From: Aphelenchoides besseyi
Lineage: Eukaryota; Nematoda; Chromadorea; Rhabditida; Aphelenchoididae
Length of the DNA stretch: 64,000 bases
Reading direction: 5' to 3'
NCBI GenBank assembly: GCA_024699855.1
Contig: JAMPIQ010000001.1
Span: forward strand, 5,332,001 to 5,396,000
The notes beneath the pieces are model-generated. The model saw nothing but the letters and a program-made list of their open reading frames with translations, was not told the origin of the DNA and did no database searches. Position 1 is the stretch's first letter, and every line of letters starts with the position of its first letter. The translations under genes were made by a program, and so were the position numbers. Positions 1-12,000 of the stretch are shown piece by piece.

Positions 1-302
1 GAGATCCGGGTGTGGCACACGTCTAAATTAATAATCTTGTATTTATATTGATAGACAACATACCTTATAAACACCTGGTATTTTTCCATCTACATCCACA
101 TACTTTATCAAAAAACAGCCTTCAACATTAGCTTCGCAGTTCTCTTTCCTTGGAGTTTTGCAAGTTATCTAAATGGATTTTTGTATTCGGATTTCTAGCC
201 ATCACTTACATTTCCGGCTTTAGCGGGACCACATTTATAGCACTTGATTGACAGAGTTTGTTCGCAAACGAGCAGAAGCAAAAGAACGGTGAAAGAACGC
301 AT
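1..302 (-). CDS. Ly6-like secreted protein, 3' end beyond window
   Basis: This gene starts at 302 and reads leftward off the window. Exon 1 (302-210) encodes a signal peptide (MRSFTVLLLLLVCEQTLS) followed by a CYKC motif. Exon 2 is about 168-64 and exon 3 begins at 22. The introns are short GT-AG. A signal peptide followed at once by IKCYKCG is the start of the Ly6/three-finger fold. The same layout occurs at 18158-18488 and 50006-50459, where the C-terminus looks GPI-anchored. The protein is probably a small extracellular membrane-anchored protein. The C-terminal cysteines and any GPI signal lie outside the window, so the family call rests on the first 75 or so residues. Confidence 0.65.
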
Positions 303-849
303 CTTGACGTTGAAACACGAACAGCAACGGAGCGCAAAAACCGACCAACTGCTTTGAAGTCAAGACGTTTTTCCAATTGATTTTTGGATATGAAATTAGG
401 ATTGCTTAAAAAGAAGGAACTTTAAATCAATAAGTTTGTTTCGCATATTAGCATCTATTCGGGAGCTAAATCGTGTCGTCAGTCTTAGTGAATACGCTGA
501 ATGAGAAGTTGGAGATAATTCGCCGGCAAATGGTAAGCCCACAAGTTAACAGCTGATCTATCAGTTTGTTCTAGAATGGAGTCGATGGTGGTGTAAATCG
601 TGTTTTCTTCTGTCAATCAGACGATTACAAAACAACCCGAGTCTCAAAGACGTTGGATTGTTTCATCAGTGGTGTCAATTCACTGTCGATAGCAAGTCCG
701 AGCCCATTTGTGTACCTTCGAAATAAACTTCTGCACATCAAGCTTTTAGCCTGTGAACCGAACAGCGAATCGAACTGCCGCTCAGAACCGCCGAGCAGAA
801 AGACGGCGCTGAAGCGAACGAAAACCACTCACTCGCTCCCAAGCACGTA
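303..849. other. Stretch before the tRNA; one weak open frame
   Basis: A two-exon open frame can be drawn on the plus strand (about 480-533, an intron ending TTCTAG at 573, then 574-850), but it has no ATG and resembles nothing I know. The rest is probably the upstream region of the Ly6-like gene. Confidence 0.3.
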
Positions 850-975
850 GCAAGGATGGCCGAGCGGTCTAAGGCGCTGCACTCAAGAATCACCAGCGGT
901 TCTTCCGTCGAATGTGACGGTCCATGGGCGGTTGCAGTATCTTCGGATGCGTGGGTTCGAATCCCACTTCTTGCA
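850..975 (+). tRNA. tRNA-Leu(CAA) with intron
   Basis: The acceptor stem GCAAGGA pairs with TTCTTGC and is followed by discriminator A975. The D-arm starts TGGCCGAGCGG (A box) and the T-arm is GTGGG TTCGAAT CCCAC (B box). Anticodon C884-A886 sits in a 7-nt loop closed by CTGCA/TGCAG once a 44-nt intron (about 888-931) is removed at the canonical position 3' of the anticodon. A class II variable arm with a TTCG tip confirms leucine type. tRNA-Leu(CAA) commonly has an intron in eukaryotes. Confidence 0.95.
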
Positions 976-1608
976 GTAACCTTTTTGCCAAGTTGCACTA
1001 CTTTTGCTCAATTGAACGTTGTTCTTGGAAGCAGCAGAAGAATTTTTGTATGTAGCAGATGATAACAACGTAAAGTTGACAGTCTATATGCTACAAGCTC
1101 TAATTTTAGAACTTCTTGTTATCTTTGAAATCTTACTATCTACAGGACTCCACTGTTTAGAAGTGGATTGTTGAACTCGGCTAGGTAAACGGATTCAATA
1201 GATTATGTTTTGATTGATGGTTAGCTACACTACAGAGCATCAGTCACGTCTTTAGTTTGTCAAGAAACCAACCATCGAAGGTTATGAAAGTACTTAACTT
1301 GACTATGAAATCACAACCTACAAGTTGCTTTTACTCTTAGCGAAAAACTCCAAAAGTATCAATTCAGTGATCAATAGCAATTTTTGTGTTGTTGCTGTGC
1401 AGACGAGCTGCTGTGAAGTAAGAAACAAAAGAAGTTGAGCAATTCAAAAAAACCGGGAGAACAGTCGAAAGTTTAGAATAAGTTCATTTGTGTTATCAGA
1501 ATCATTCCTGTTGTCTTTTAGACCCTTTACAAATTCTAATGTTTGAATTTTTTGCTTATTTTATTGTCCTTAATTATAAGTTTTTAAGTTAATTGAAAAT
1601 CCAAGACT
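976..1608. other. Gene-free stretch
   Basis: AT-rich sequence between the tRNA and the 3' end of the next minus-strand gene. I see no coding exon or RNA gene. Confidence 0.5.
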
Positions 1609-3413
1609 CTATTTGTCTTCATCGTAACGAACAAAACTAACTTCCGAATTCGCGTAGCGCATTCTGTACTGTTGGATCACATTCACACCTCCGACTCTGA
1701 AGAGAACAGTTAAGAAGTTGGCGGACAAGCTCAAGAACAAAAGAGCGATTAGAACTGCGATCCAAATCTTTTGATGGTCCGTAGATTCAGAAATTGGATT
1801 AACAACCACAGAGGCGGGAGATACAGACGTCTAAACACGAGGTTCAACCTCAAAGGAGTTGTCCATTTACCCCTTGATTAATCTCTGTATCGAATACTTT
1901 CCATGGTCCAATTGCACTGAAGACCTCCTGAATGTGCAAATCCGTGGCATCAGCTCCGGTTCTTTTGCTAAAACAAAATCAAAATTTGAACTAAATTGCG
2001 ACAAACTTTAGCATATCGTTCAAATCCATAATTTGGTATTTGACCAACGATATATGGCCGTCAAAGAAAATGCAAGTGGTCGATAAAAATTCATCAGTTT
2101 TGCCAAACAAACAGCTGGATGCGTTGTAGTTGAAAGAGAAAACGATTGCCGATTTTGAGCACAACAAAGTTTTACAGGAACCTGATGCACAGTTCTAGAA
2201 GCCATCAGTAAACCTTACATATCGAGTTAGTTACCGTATCAATTGGCGATATAAACTGCCAGCCATGAGTATCTAAAGTTGTTCTTTGCGGACGACTGCA
2301 ATTTGTTCCATCGATGAAAGCAATGGTGTTGTTGAATTCAACGACCAGATCGGGCATTGACGTGATATTACGCTCTCGAAAAAAATTGGGATGAACGTTC
2401 ATAAAATCTGCGCGTTGAACAAAACGTTTGATTCGAGAACGAGGTTGATCAGCTGAAAGATTTACATTCGAATAGCTGGTATTCTCACATCTTTTGTTTC
2501 GAATTTCCGGTTCAACATGATCGGGAATCATTGCTGAAGTGTTTTGCGGGTCTCCGATAAGCAGTTTATCTATTCGTGTATACGATTTGTAAATTCGGTC
2601 GAATGGAACCGTGTAAACGCAAGCAATCGTATCGATCTGAACATAACAAACGTCAACAGCTTAATACTTTTGGTCCTACGATCTTGTCGTTCACTTTAAT
2701 GTTCGAGTAAGAATACCGTATAACTGCAGTGTCCGGGTGATTCTAAAGAACAGCATCAATGTGCTACAACAGAAACATGTCACCCGAAAAAATTTGCGTT
2801 GATCGAATCCAATGATTGTTTGGTTTTCGTTGATAGCTTTTAGGAACTCGTAACCTAGTTCTAGAAGATGTCCTTCCACGTTCCGACCGCTGAAACAGTT
2901 GGCTTCAAAAGTTGAACCGAAATTAACGCACTATGCTTCGGTCAAATTGTTGCTGATTCTGAATTCCTTCAACTCAGAGGTTATTTCTTCGATTGTCTGA
3001 ATACGACCAGTAGCTAAGTTGTGTAAGTTCTCCACCATTTTTCGTTCAAACTCGTTCAGCATTCCACCAGGATGGTTCTAAAACAAATAATCCCCTAAAG
3101 TCTGTTTGCATCACTTACTCCTCCGTTAGTGTATTTGTTGATGAGAGGCGAAAGAAATTGGCCGAAATCGTAACTCACTGGCTCACAAAACTTGTGAACA
3201 TCGTGTCGAAATCTGGAGTTAAACTTACCGTCAACATCCCATCTGTTCGACTTACATCATGTTGTGGCTTGTTTTGTACGTGTTGGCGGACTCATCATTG
3301 ATTGTCTCGTTTAACTTAACTTTTATATTTACGGAGGTCAACGGAGGGACCATAAGAAAGCCTTTAGATAAAGGAACCAAAAAAGAAAGGAAACATAATC
3401 TGAAGAACACCAT
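1609..3413 (-). CDS. Unrecognised single-pass membrane glycoprotein (9 exons)
   Basis: I do not recognise this family. It starts at ATG 3413 with a signal peptide (MVFFRLCFLSFLVPLSKG). Nine exons join in frame: 3413-3256, 3212-3119, 3077-2932, 2889-2784, 2742-2668, 2636-2235, 2194-2007, 1967-1871 and 1830-1609. All eight introns are GT-AG and about 30-45 nt. The ectodomain of roughly 400 residues carries several NxS/T sites and a cysteine cluster in exon 7 (NCASGSCKTLLC). One transmembrane helix (IWIAVLIALLFLSLSANFL) near the C-terminus is followed by a short cytoplasmic tail ending YDEDK. The order signal, glycosylated ectodomain, helix and short tail fits a type I surface protein. Binding partner and function are unknown. 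Confidence 0.75.
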
Positions 3414-3903
3414 TTTGCGATCTCGTTGCGAATCGCCAACTGACCGCCGATTTGAGTTTCGCGCCTTTTAAACCCATTAGTTGTGTAAAGATCCGATCAA
3501 TCACTCGCCAACAAAGTCAAAACCGAAAGTAGTAGAAAGCACATCATTAAGATCCCATCAAACGCAATCAGTACGAAGATCATCGATTTGCATCTCGATC
3601 CAAAGCTTGTCATCTAATGGTTTTGACCAAAACAAACAGAAAGAATAATGGTTGTTGGTTACATCTGTCAATTCAGTTGTCCATCTCCAAAAACAAAGCC
3701 GTTAGTCGATGAACCGATTTGACGGACGTAATCAGTGGGCGGTTTCATTGACGAAGCAGAATTTTGGCCAACAGCTGCGGAAACAATACTCCGTTCCGTC
3801 GTGTCCTTCTCACTCGTGGATTTCCGATTTCGACTTAAAAGCAAAGTCATTCGACAGTTTCTCCAGTCATCTCGATTTCCGACTGCTAAGCTGCAGAATA
3901 AAA
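3414..3903. other. Divergent intergenic region
   Basis: Lies between the start codons of two divergent genes (3413 minus, 3904 plus), so it probably holds both promoters. I see no distinct motif or coding exon. Confidence 0.5.
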
Positions 3904-5868
3904 ATGCTGCGCAGTTTTGCAGTTTTCTTTTTGCTTCTCATTCGAGATGCAACATCAACATCGTTTTCCGTGGAGCTGGAACGCACGCGGGGTAATGGTA
4001 AGAATGGTTTCTAATCTCCGATGAATGTTCTTCAGCTACTACCAATCCATTGACCGCATTCGATGTCTACGGACAGAATATGACGAATAATGCGAACATT
4101 GAGTATCACGGAATTATTTCACTCGGCGTCCCGCCACAACCGTTCAAAGTAACAGGTTGATTTCGACCTCATTCAACTTTCGTTTAGGTTGTCTTCGATA
4201 CAGGTTCCAACTCCTTCCAGTTAACCCGCTTCCATCCGTTCGCTCGCACAAATCTCATTCTTTCCTCATTCAAATTTGCTCGCGTTTAATTTGCTCGGAG
4301 GTTGCACGGCGTTTAAAGTGTCATCGCTGCCTTTTAAATTCCTTAAAAAACAGTCGCAGAAGTCCGTTTTTGGGAAGGCACATTCCAATAAAAAGGGCAA
4401 CAACCGATTGACGGTTTTGGACTGTTCGGGACAGTCGGTCGCTGATTGAAATTGAGGGATGCAAATTGAGAGTCAAGAAGAGAAATTTGTGCGAGCGATT
4501 TCAAGGGATGGAGGTTAAGTGGAAAAGATTCCAGGTTCCGATATCTTATGGCAAGTTTCTGCCGGCGTACTCGACTCTAATTGCTCGTTTAGGGTTCCAC
4601 GCAGAGGCTGTCGATCGTCTGGACCAATGGTCAAAAACTGTCGAACAGGAAACGAACTCTACGATCCGAATCGTTCGCAAACCTCCGAAAAGACGGGAAA
4701 ACAATTCAGAATTCAATATGGCACTGGAGATGCGAGCGGTGATTACATTCGAGATACGTTTGCGGTGAGTTTATTTCGACTGAAAAGTTTAAAGCGAACG
4801 ATTTGTTCATTGGATTGTGGTGCACGGTCATGAGTTCAAACGTGGGCTAATCGGCTGTTTGCACAACGTCGACGCAGTTTTTTGCAATCAATTTACCGTT
4901 GGCGTTCTAATTCAACCCAATTTCAGTTCGGTGATCCGCGTGGGAAGCAACTGAAACTAAAAAGGAAGATAGTTTTTGGTGCAGGTGACCGAATGAGCTT
5001 CGGAGGTAAGCGATCGATGTTGAGTGCTCGTACTAACTGATTTGTCTTGAAGATGATGGTATCTTGGGTTTGTCTTTTTCACGACCCGGTGAATTGGGAA
5101 CCTCAATTTTCCAACAAGCAGTTAAGGATGGACTCATGGACAATCCGATCTTCACCACCTATCTTAGCAAATGTGGAAATGACCAATGCAAGAACGGCGG
5201 ACTAATCACGTAACAATCTAACCTTTAAATTGTCTTCTCTACCTTCCCTTTAGTTTCGGAGATTACGACAAAAAGAACTGCGGAAGAGTGGAAGGTTGGG
5301 CTCAAGTGATGCCGAACTCCGTTCATTGGATGTTCAGAATGGATGGCATTAAGGTACATAGACAAGCTCTTCTTTAATCATCGAATTGCAGATCAATGGT
5401 CGTCGGGTTGCGGGTGGTGGTCAAGCGATCACGGACACCGGTTCGTCGGAATTGTTTTTCCCTCAAGAAGTCGCCATGCAAATTGCCAAAAAAGCCGGAG
5501 CTAAAATGACCAACGGCGCCTTTCTGATCAACTGCCGCGCGCAAATCTCCGTTTCGATTATTGTCGGTGGAAAGGACTTCGAGATCACCGAAGAGCAACT
5601 AATTATTCCCATTCCACGGACACGAGTTTGTCGTTTGGCCGTTGCAGCTCAAGGCGAATCGTTCTTTTTGTTGGGAGATCCATTTGTAAGTTATCGGACT
5701 GTACCAGCAGCTTATCTATTACTGTAGATTCGAACTTTCTGTCAAGTACACGATGTTGAGAACAAACGAGTGGGTTTTGCTCGAGCCAAATCGATGTCCA
5801 GAAAGCGAAAACGCCGCAATGGCAAACGTTCGGGACGTCGCGGACGGAAACAGAAACGACGCGGTTAA
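3904..5868 (+). CDS. Aspartic protease, pepsin/cathepsin D-like (family A1)
   Basis: Nine exons: 3904-3997, 4036-4148, 4188-4219, 4593-4764, 4927-5005, 5053-5209, 5254-5353, 5392-5695 and 5728-5868. A signal peptide (MLRSFAVFFLLLIRDATS) precedes the enzyme. First catalytic motif FDTGSNSF spans the 373-nt third intron. The flap is YGTG and the second catalytic motif is TDTGSS. FGDYDKKNCG and a final GFARAKS are typical of the fold, which hydrolyses peptide bonds, usually at acid pH. The propeptide is short: about 30 residues separate the signal peptide from the mature-like EYHGIISLG. The W expected after DTGSSN is replaced (NSFQ). After the normal end there is a very basic tail (RKRKRRNGKRSGRRGRKQK) of about 25 residues. 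AATAAA lies at 5890. Secreted or lysosomal location is inferred. Confidence 0.93.
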
Positions 5869-6028
5869 TTTCACGGTTAATATTCGAGTAATAAAAGCAA
5901 AAATTTTATTCAAACGTTAAGAAAGATATGTTGAAAATACAAAAAAAGAGCATGGGCAGAATCAAATTAATAGAATTAAGTTAAAAATCTAAAAGAAACA
6001 ACCACGTCGTTTCGTATGGCACAGAGGT

Positions 6029-9000
6029 TTAGTCGGTAGGCTCGGGCGACTTCTCATATCTAGACTTGTTGATCTGGGCCAATTTCTCGCGAGCCGACTG
6101 CAACTCTCTTTCCTTTCGTAGCACCTCTTCCTGAGCATTCATCACCTGAAAGACGTCCAGTTCAACGGTCGACTTCAATTCAAACTCACTTGTTTCATTC
6201 CGCAAACCATGCGGTCACTTATGACGAGAACTCTCTGATCATCGACTGATTCCTTCGTGGTAATTTCGTTGATCAGTCGTTTCGTTGCGGTACAAACCGC
6301 GTGACCGGCAATTTTCAGTCGCTCTGTGTTATGCGAATTAGTGTCCGAACGCACTCGGCACGCGATTATCAATTGAGCAGTATTTGAGGCAACCTGAATA
6401 GTCAACTAGCTGGTCAATCTTTGCGGTCGACTCACTTGTTTCGAAGCGGAAATCAATTTTTCTTCCGATGCGTGGCCTTGAACCACGCCGTTGGCCGCCT
6501 CACAAACTTGTTGAACGGCCACCGCCACGGCACGTGCGGCCGAAATCAATCCCTCCGACCATTGATAGTCGTTGTTGCGATGATATTGGTTTGAGGTGCC
6601 GTCAACTCGACCCAACGCCACGAGTTCTCTGTTTTGTGCTTTTGAGTTTCGTTTCGTTTATTCGACCAACCTTTGTGAGCTTGTAGCGGCTTGAACTAAA
6701 GTGGAAACTGCGCCAACTAGTGATTTGGCGTCTTCGAGAATTCGCACGTCAAACTCGACTTCTTGCTCGGGATGCTAAAAAGGATTACGAGTTGAGTGAT
6801 TTGTTTTCGATTCATTTTGATTGACGATCTTTGGGGATGGAGGTTTCTTTGTGTTTGCCTTCTGCTTCTTTCTGTCTTCGCCGGCAACCATCGAATTCGC
6901 TACATGACCTTCCAAGCTCGGATATGTCGTTATTGTCGGGTTACTTGATGTGCACGTAATCAGCCGTGAAACCCAAGAATATCAACATATCAAAGCCGAG
7001 CGGCTCAGCGAATTCAAATTGCCGGTTTCGGAAATAAGCATGTTAGAACAAGGTCAAGAGTAACAATTAGGAACAAAAAGGAACAGTCCTCCTCTTCATC
7101 AAAATGCCCGAAAATTACGGGGCTTCTCGAATCCGGTCGTTTCGAGTGGAACGGAAAATGCCAATCGAAATGGCCAATTGCTTTTCGCCGTCGAGAACAA
7201 TAAAACGGTCAGGTCGTTACGCTCCATTTTCGGTAATTGAATGAGCGAAATCAGTGGCTCGTTCAAACGCGAATGTAAACTCCGGGGGGTTAACACTTCG
7301 TAAATCAGGAAAACCGCTTTCTCTCTCTTCATCAACCGAATCGTTGCCGTTGATTGATAAGTCGGGAGTCGGACAGATGCGCGCAATCAGAAAGACAAAA
7401 CTTTCGAATGTGCGCAATTCCTTCTTGGCCTCTCTCCTCTTCTTCAAGACCCTTCGCAACGACCGCAAAGACCAAAAATGTCAAACACGCGCTCTGACTG
7501 CTTTCCGTCTGTTCGCTCGTCCCAAAAACATGACCGCGACTGCCGCTTTGCGTCCTCGAGACTAACGGGTCCCAACAAATCCAACGGCCCAACTCCGCCC
7601 GCCCACACTACTCCAACAAAAGAAGATCCACGAAACGCGCTCCGCCTCTCATGAATCTTCGGAATTATCAACAAAATTTGACCACAAAAACGTTGACATT
7701 TGGCACCCGCAAATCTTTTTTCCGGTTCGTCTGCCAAACATGCGCGTCCATTAATAACAAACAAAAAGACTCGTGGCTCAACCGTCCCCGATTTCCTTCC
7801 ATTCCATTGGACCCGACGTCCGAGTAATCAAAAAAACGAAAACTTTCCCCCGACCGAACAGACGCGTCAAAAACTGCGAGACGGCAGCTGTCGACTCTGC
7901 AGATCAAAAACGACGGCGATCCGTCTGTTGGAATTTGCGACCCACAGGAACAGGCACCCACTCCATCAGCTCTTCTGCAGCTTAACATTCAAATTTTCCA
8001 CTCCACCTGCGGGTCGTGAATAGGAACAATGAGCTCGCGGTTGGAATCCGGTCAATAACACAAAGGTTGTCAAGGAAGCGTGTTGCTTCCCGTCTCGGCA
8101 ATTACAATCGTCGATTTTCGAGTTTTTCTTCACGACTTTTCAACTCCCCAATGGCGGTCCGAGTGCCGAGGCACTTAAATGGACGGCCAACAAAACGGTT
8201 AAGTAAGTGGCTTCCGGCCCTTCAACTTTTTCCAACTTTCGGGATTGAATTACAACAAAAAGTTTTCAATAACCGAGTGAATCCAATTCTCTCACGATCG
8301 AATTCGAGAAATACGATGCCGACCAAATTGATTCATAACCGAAGGAAGCCAAACAAAACGAAGCCGTTGAATCGAAGAGACAAACATGGCGGAAGAAAAT
8401 GTCGTAAAAGAATTTGAAATTAAAATTTTCAAATGGATTGTTTTGCCACAACAACTCCCCGGGGTGTCATTCCAAAGATCGTCAATCAAAATCCCCAAAA
8501 CTCACATGTTGCACGTGTCGCGGTTTCATTTGCTTCAGCTTATCAGCTGCCGCTTCGATCGAAGTTGCGGCGCCCAAAAGCTCGTTCTCAGCTTCGGCCT
8601 CAGGATCCTGTACGGGCATTCCTTCGGGCCAACTGCTCGTTCGCAACGTGTCGCAACATTGCGCCAAAGAGGAAACTGCCTGAAAGATCCGAGAATTGAA
8701 ACCGACAATTCACGGGAAGAACTCACTTTTTTCAATTCATGCGAAGCCAAAAGAATCGACTGTTGAGCGTCGTGATTGCCGGGTCGATTACTCAAATAGA
8801 CCAAACGAGCCAACAGCTCTTTGACTTGAATTGCCACTTCTCGACCCGCATGAATGGTTCGAAACTTGAGTTCGGTCGATTCAGCGTTCGAAGCCGCTGA
8901 CAACGCGCTATGAAGCAAACCGGCGACAGCTTCACGTGCGAAATTAGCCGATGCAATTACCGATTCCTGATCATTCAAATTGGCTTCCGTTGCTCGTCGT

Positions 9001-12000
9001 GATGCCTCTACAACGGCGCGAGTTGCTCTCACCACCTCTTCAGCAGTCGCCTGTTTGTCAACACGCAGTTCATTGTTGTCATATTGTTTAACGGCGAAGT
9101 CGATCGCGTGAATTGCAAACTCCAACGCGTAGGTACCGTTTTGTCCCTTCTGTTGCATCGATTGAACGGTTTGCAACAAGTTCTTCAAGTTGCCGACCAT
9201 CGACTTTGCCGAATCCTTCAAATTATTCATTGCCGGATCTTGCGGATTTCGACCGGAAGCATTTTTGGTGGCTTGAATCAAATTCGACAACGCTGAAGCC
9301 ACATCTCTGACAGCGTGTAGAACCAAACCTTGTGACTGAAAAGCGAAATTACGTTCATTTCGATTGAATAACGTACTTCCGGCGAGTCATTACTCAGCAT
9401 TGGGGCCGCTTGACGAACAGCGTTGCTGAGTTGGAGAATCGTTCGAGTCGCATTCTGAGCGGCAACTGCCAATTGTTCCTGAAAAGCGAATGTCCGCACG
9501 CTTAGATTTCGACCACTTACTTGGTTTGAAGCTGCTCCAGTAACCAGTGCTTTAGTATCTTCCATTAAGGCTTGTGCTGTTTTCGTAATCGCATTACGAT
9601 GTTCGCCAGCATCCGCCGGTCCACGAGCACGTGGTGATAGTTGATTCAGAGAACCGGAAGTCGCGAACAGAATCGTTGTGTCCAAATCTCCAATAATTCC
9701 ACTCACGGTGTTGGCAGCATTTATACACGCCGCTTTGAACTGTTCGGACGGCGACGGAGCAGCTTGTTCGACTCGTTGGAAGGTTTGCGAAGCGAAACGA
9801 TCGTTCGTTGCATCGGTCGTTACCTATAAGGTTAAATAAAGAAGAGCTCGGCAGTCTTGTACCCCGAATTTTGAGTGGTTGGTGTTCAAGAAAATTTTGC
9901 GATCAGAGCGGTTAATCACAACACACGATCGAAACTCACAGCTACGCGCCAAAGAGGAAAGAAAAAGAAAACGGAAGAAATTTAACCCACTGGTGGCAAT
10001 TAAAAACCCTTTTTGTGATCCAAACGTTAAGAAGCGTTAGCCGACGATTAGCAGCAAATCAAACCGACTGATTAGGAGGTTGGTTAGCTCGAAATTAGTT
10101 GCGGAAGAACACAAGAAAACTTTTTTGAATCACCAACCACTTCTACCGAAAGATTCCCGACTGCCACCCGAATCGAAAGCGTGCAACAGAAATCAACGGA
10201 AGTTCATTTATTTTTTGATCGGAAGTTACAAGACTCGAATGTGTAGAACGCGAGACAAATTCAAAGCATTTCACTCGGAAATGAAAAGCTGACAGTTCGA
10301 ATACAAAGATTGGCAGAGAACATTGGAAGCAGTGGAGTGTCGGCTAAACAGCGAAAGCTTTGAAATCGCCGCAAAAGTAAACGGGAAGCTCGAAGATTAG
10401 AAAATAGAGAGTAAGCGGTGGGATTTTTATGGATTAGGATTTCGCGTAGCTGTGGCGTTCCGTTCGTGTTGTTGTGGTGCGACTACTCACGTAATCGGGA
10501 TGCTAAAAAGAAGCCCAAGTTTTAGACGTCTTTCCGTTCAATCACCGCAATCGACAGGCCTCACACTCAACAATCGCATTCAAAAGTTGAACCACAAACC
10601 GCAATTCGGAGCTAAACTGACCTGAACTAATTCCTCGGCTGTGGTCTTCAATTTTGTTTGAGCCTGTGTATTCTGTGGTCGGCTTTGAGTCTCTTGAGTT
10701 GCGTTGATCATGTTGGAAGTCGCTTGAGCGACCACCCGTGCCGCGTTGTGAAGTTTGTCACGTTGATTTGGATCGCCATCGGTTTCGTATTTTTGGACCA
10801 AAATCTGCGAGTGATGAACCGCATTGTTCGAATCTTTGGCGAAGTCATGTTGTGTGTTTGCGCGATTCGAGGATCTGAAAACCGCTTGGTAAGTTAAAAT
10901 GGAAATAAATGCAAACCTTAAGATCTCCTCGTAGTTGTATTCTTCTTGAGTCTTTCGGTGGAATTGGCTACGAGGTGAAGTTTTGATGTGATCGATCAGA
11001 TTGTGAAGAGAGTTGGTCACAAGACGAGCAGCAGCGTGAATATCTCCTAAGTTTTGTTGTCCGTTTCCGGTTGCCGAGTACTGGGTTGCGGTGTTGGACT
11101 CTTGAAGCAAAGTCTCGACTGTGCGAACCACGTTCTGCGCGGCATCGGTCAAACGTTCTTGAGATGGTGGATGATCGATTGTTGGAGCTACAACTCGGGC
11201 ACAAGCCACCAACTCGGATGTTGCAAAGGCCGTTTGAGTTGCACTGTGGATGACCTGAAAACAACAGATTCGCGTGTTTTCGTTTACTCAACACTCACTT
11301 GTTCTCTCAACGCCGGTTCGGTGCAATCCGACGAGATGATTTTCGCTTTCATAACCAAACTTGCGGTGTTTGTAGCAACATCTTTTGCTCGTTTGATTAG
11401 TTGATCGTGGAATTGTCGATCTTCACTCGTCTCATCTCGCATCGTTTTGATAACATCGTGTGTAGTTTCTCCAACATGAGAAGCGGCATTTAAGATGTTG
11501 GAACGTTTTTCAACATGTTCGGGATGAACTTTGTCAATGAAGTTGCCAAACGCGCCCATCAATCGTCGAGTTGCTTCAATCAAATCACCACGACGATGCT
11601 CATCGGGCATCAAACCGGCCAACTCGCGCACTCCACGACCCATTTCTGGCAAATTCGATCCAATAGTCGCAATAGCAACACCAACTCTTGAGTCCGAATC
11701 GTCGGGAATTGCAGTCAACTGAACAACTTCGGCAGTTGCAGCGCCCATCGCAGCCAAACGATCGGAAACCGCCTCTTTTTCGACCTCAACACGCCAACGA
11801 CGATTTGCAGTGTCGAAGTGCGGTAAATCGATTTGTGGCGGTTTCAGAATCTCTTCTTCGGCCTCTTCAACAGCACGAATCGTTTGTTCGATGGTGCCAA
11901 TAAGCGCCCGTTGAGCACGTTCACGTGGATTCTGATAGCGAATTCTCTCGCCTTTTGGCATCTCTTGTGTTGTAACAATTCCACTAACGGCGCCGTATTG

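Noticed and set aside
480..850. Two-exon plus-strand open frame ending where tRNA-Leu begins
   Set aside because: No ATG, no similarity, and an equally open frame on the opposite strand.
7254..8023. Several open frames inside the long talin intron
   Set aside because: Both strands and multiple frames are open together, with no domain or splice logic; this is a composition effect.
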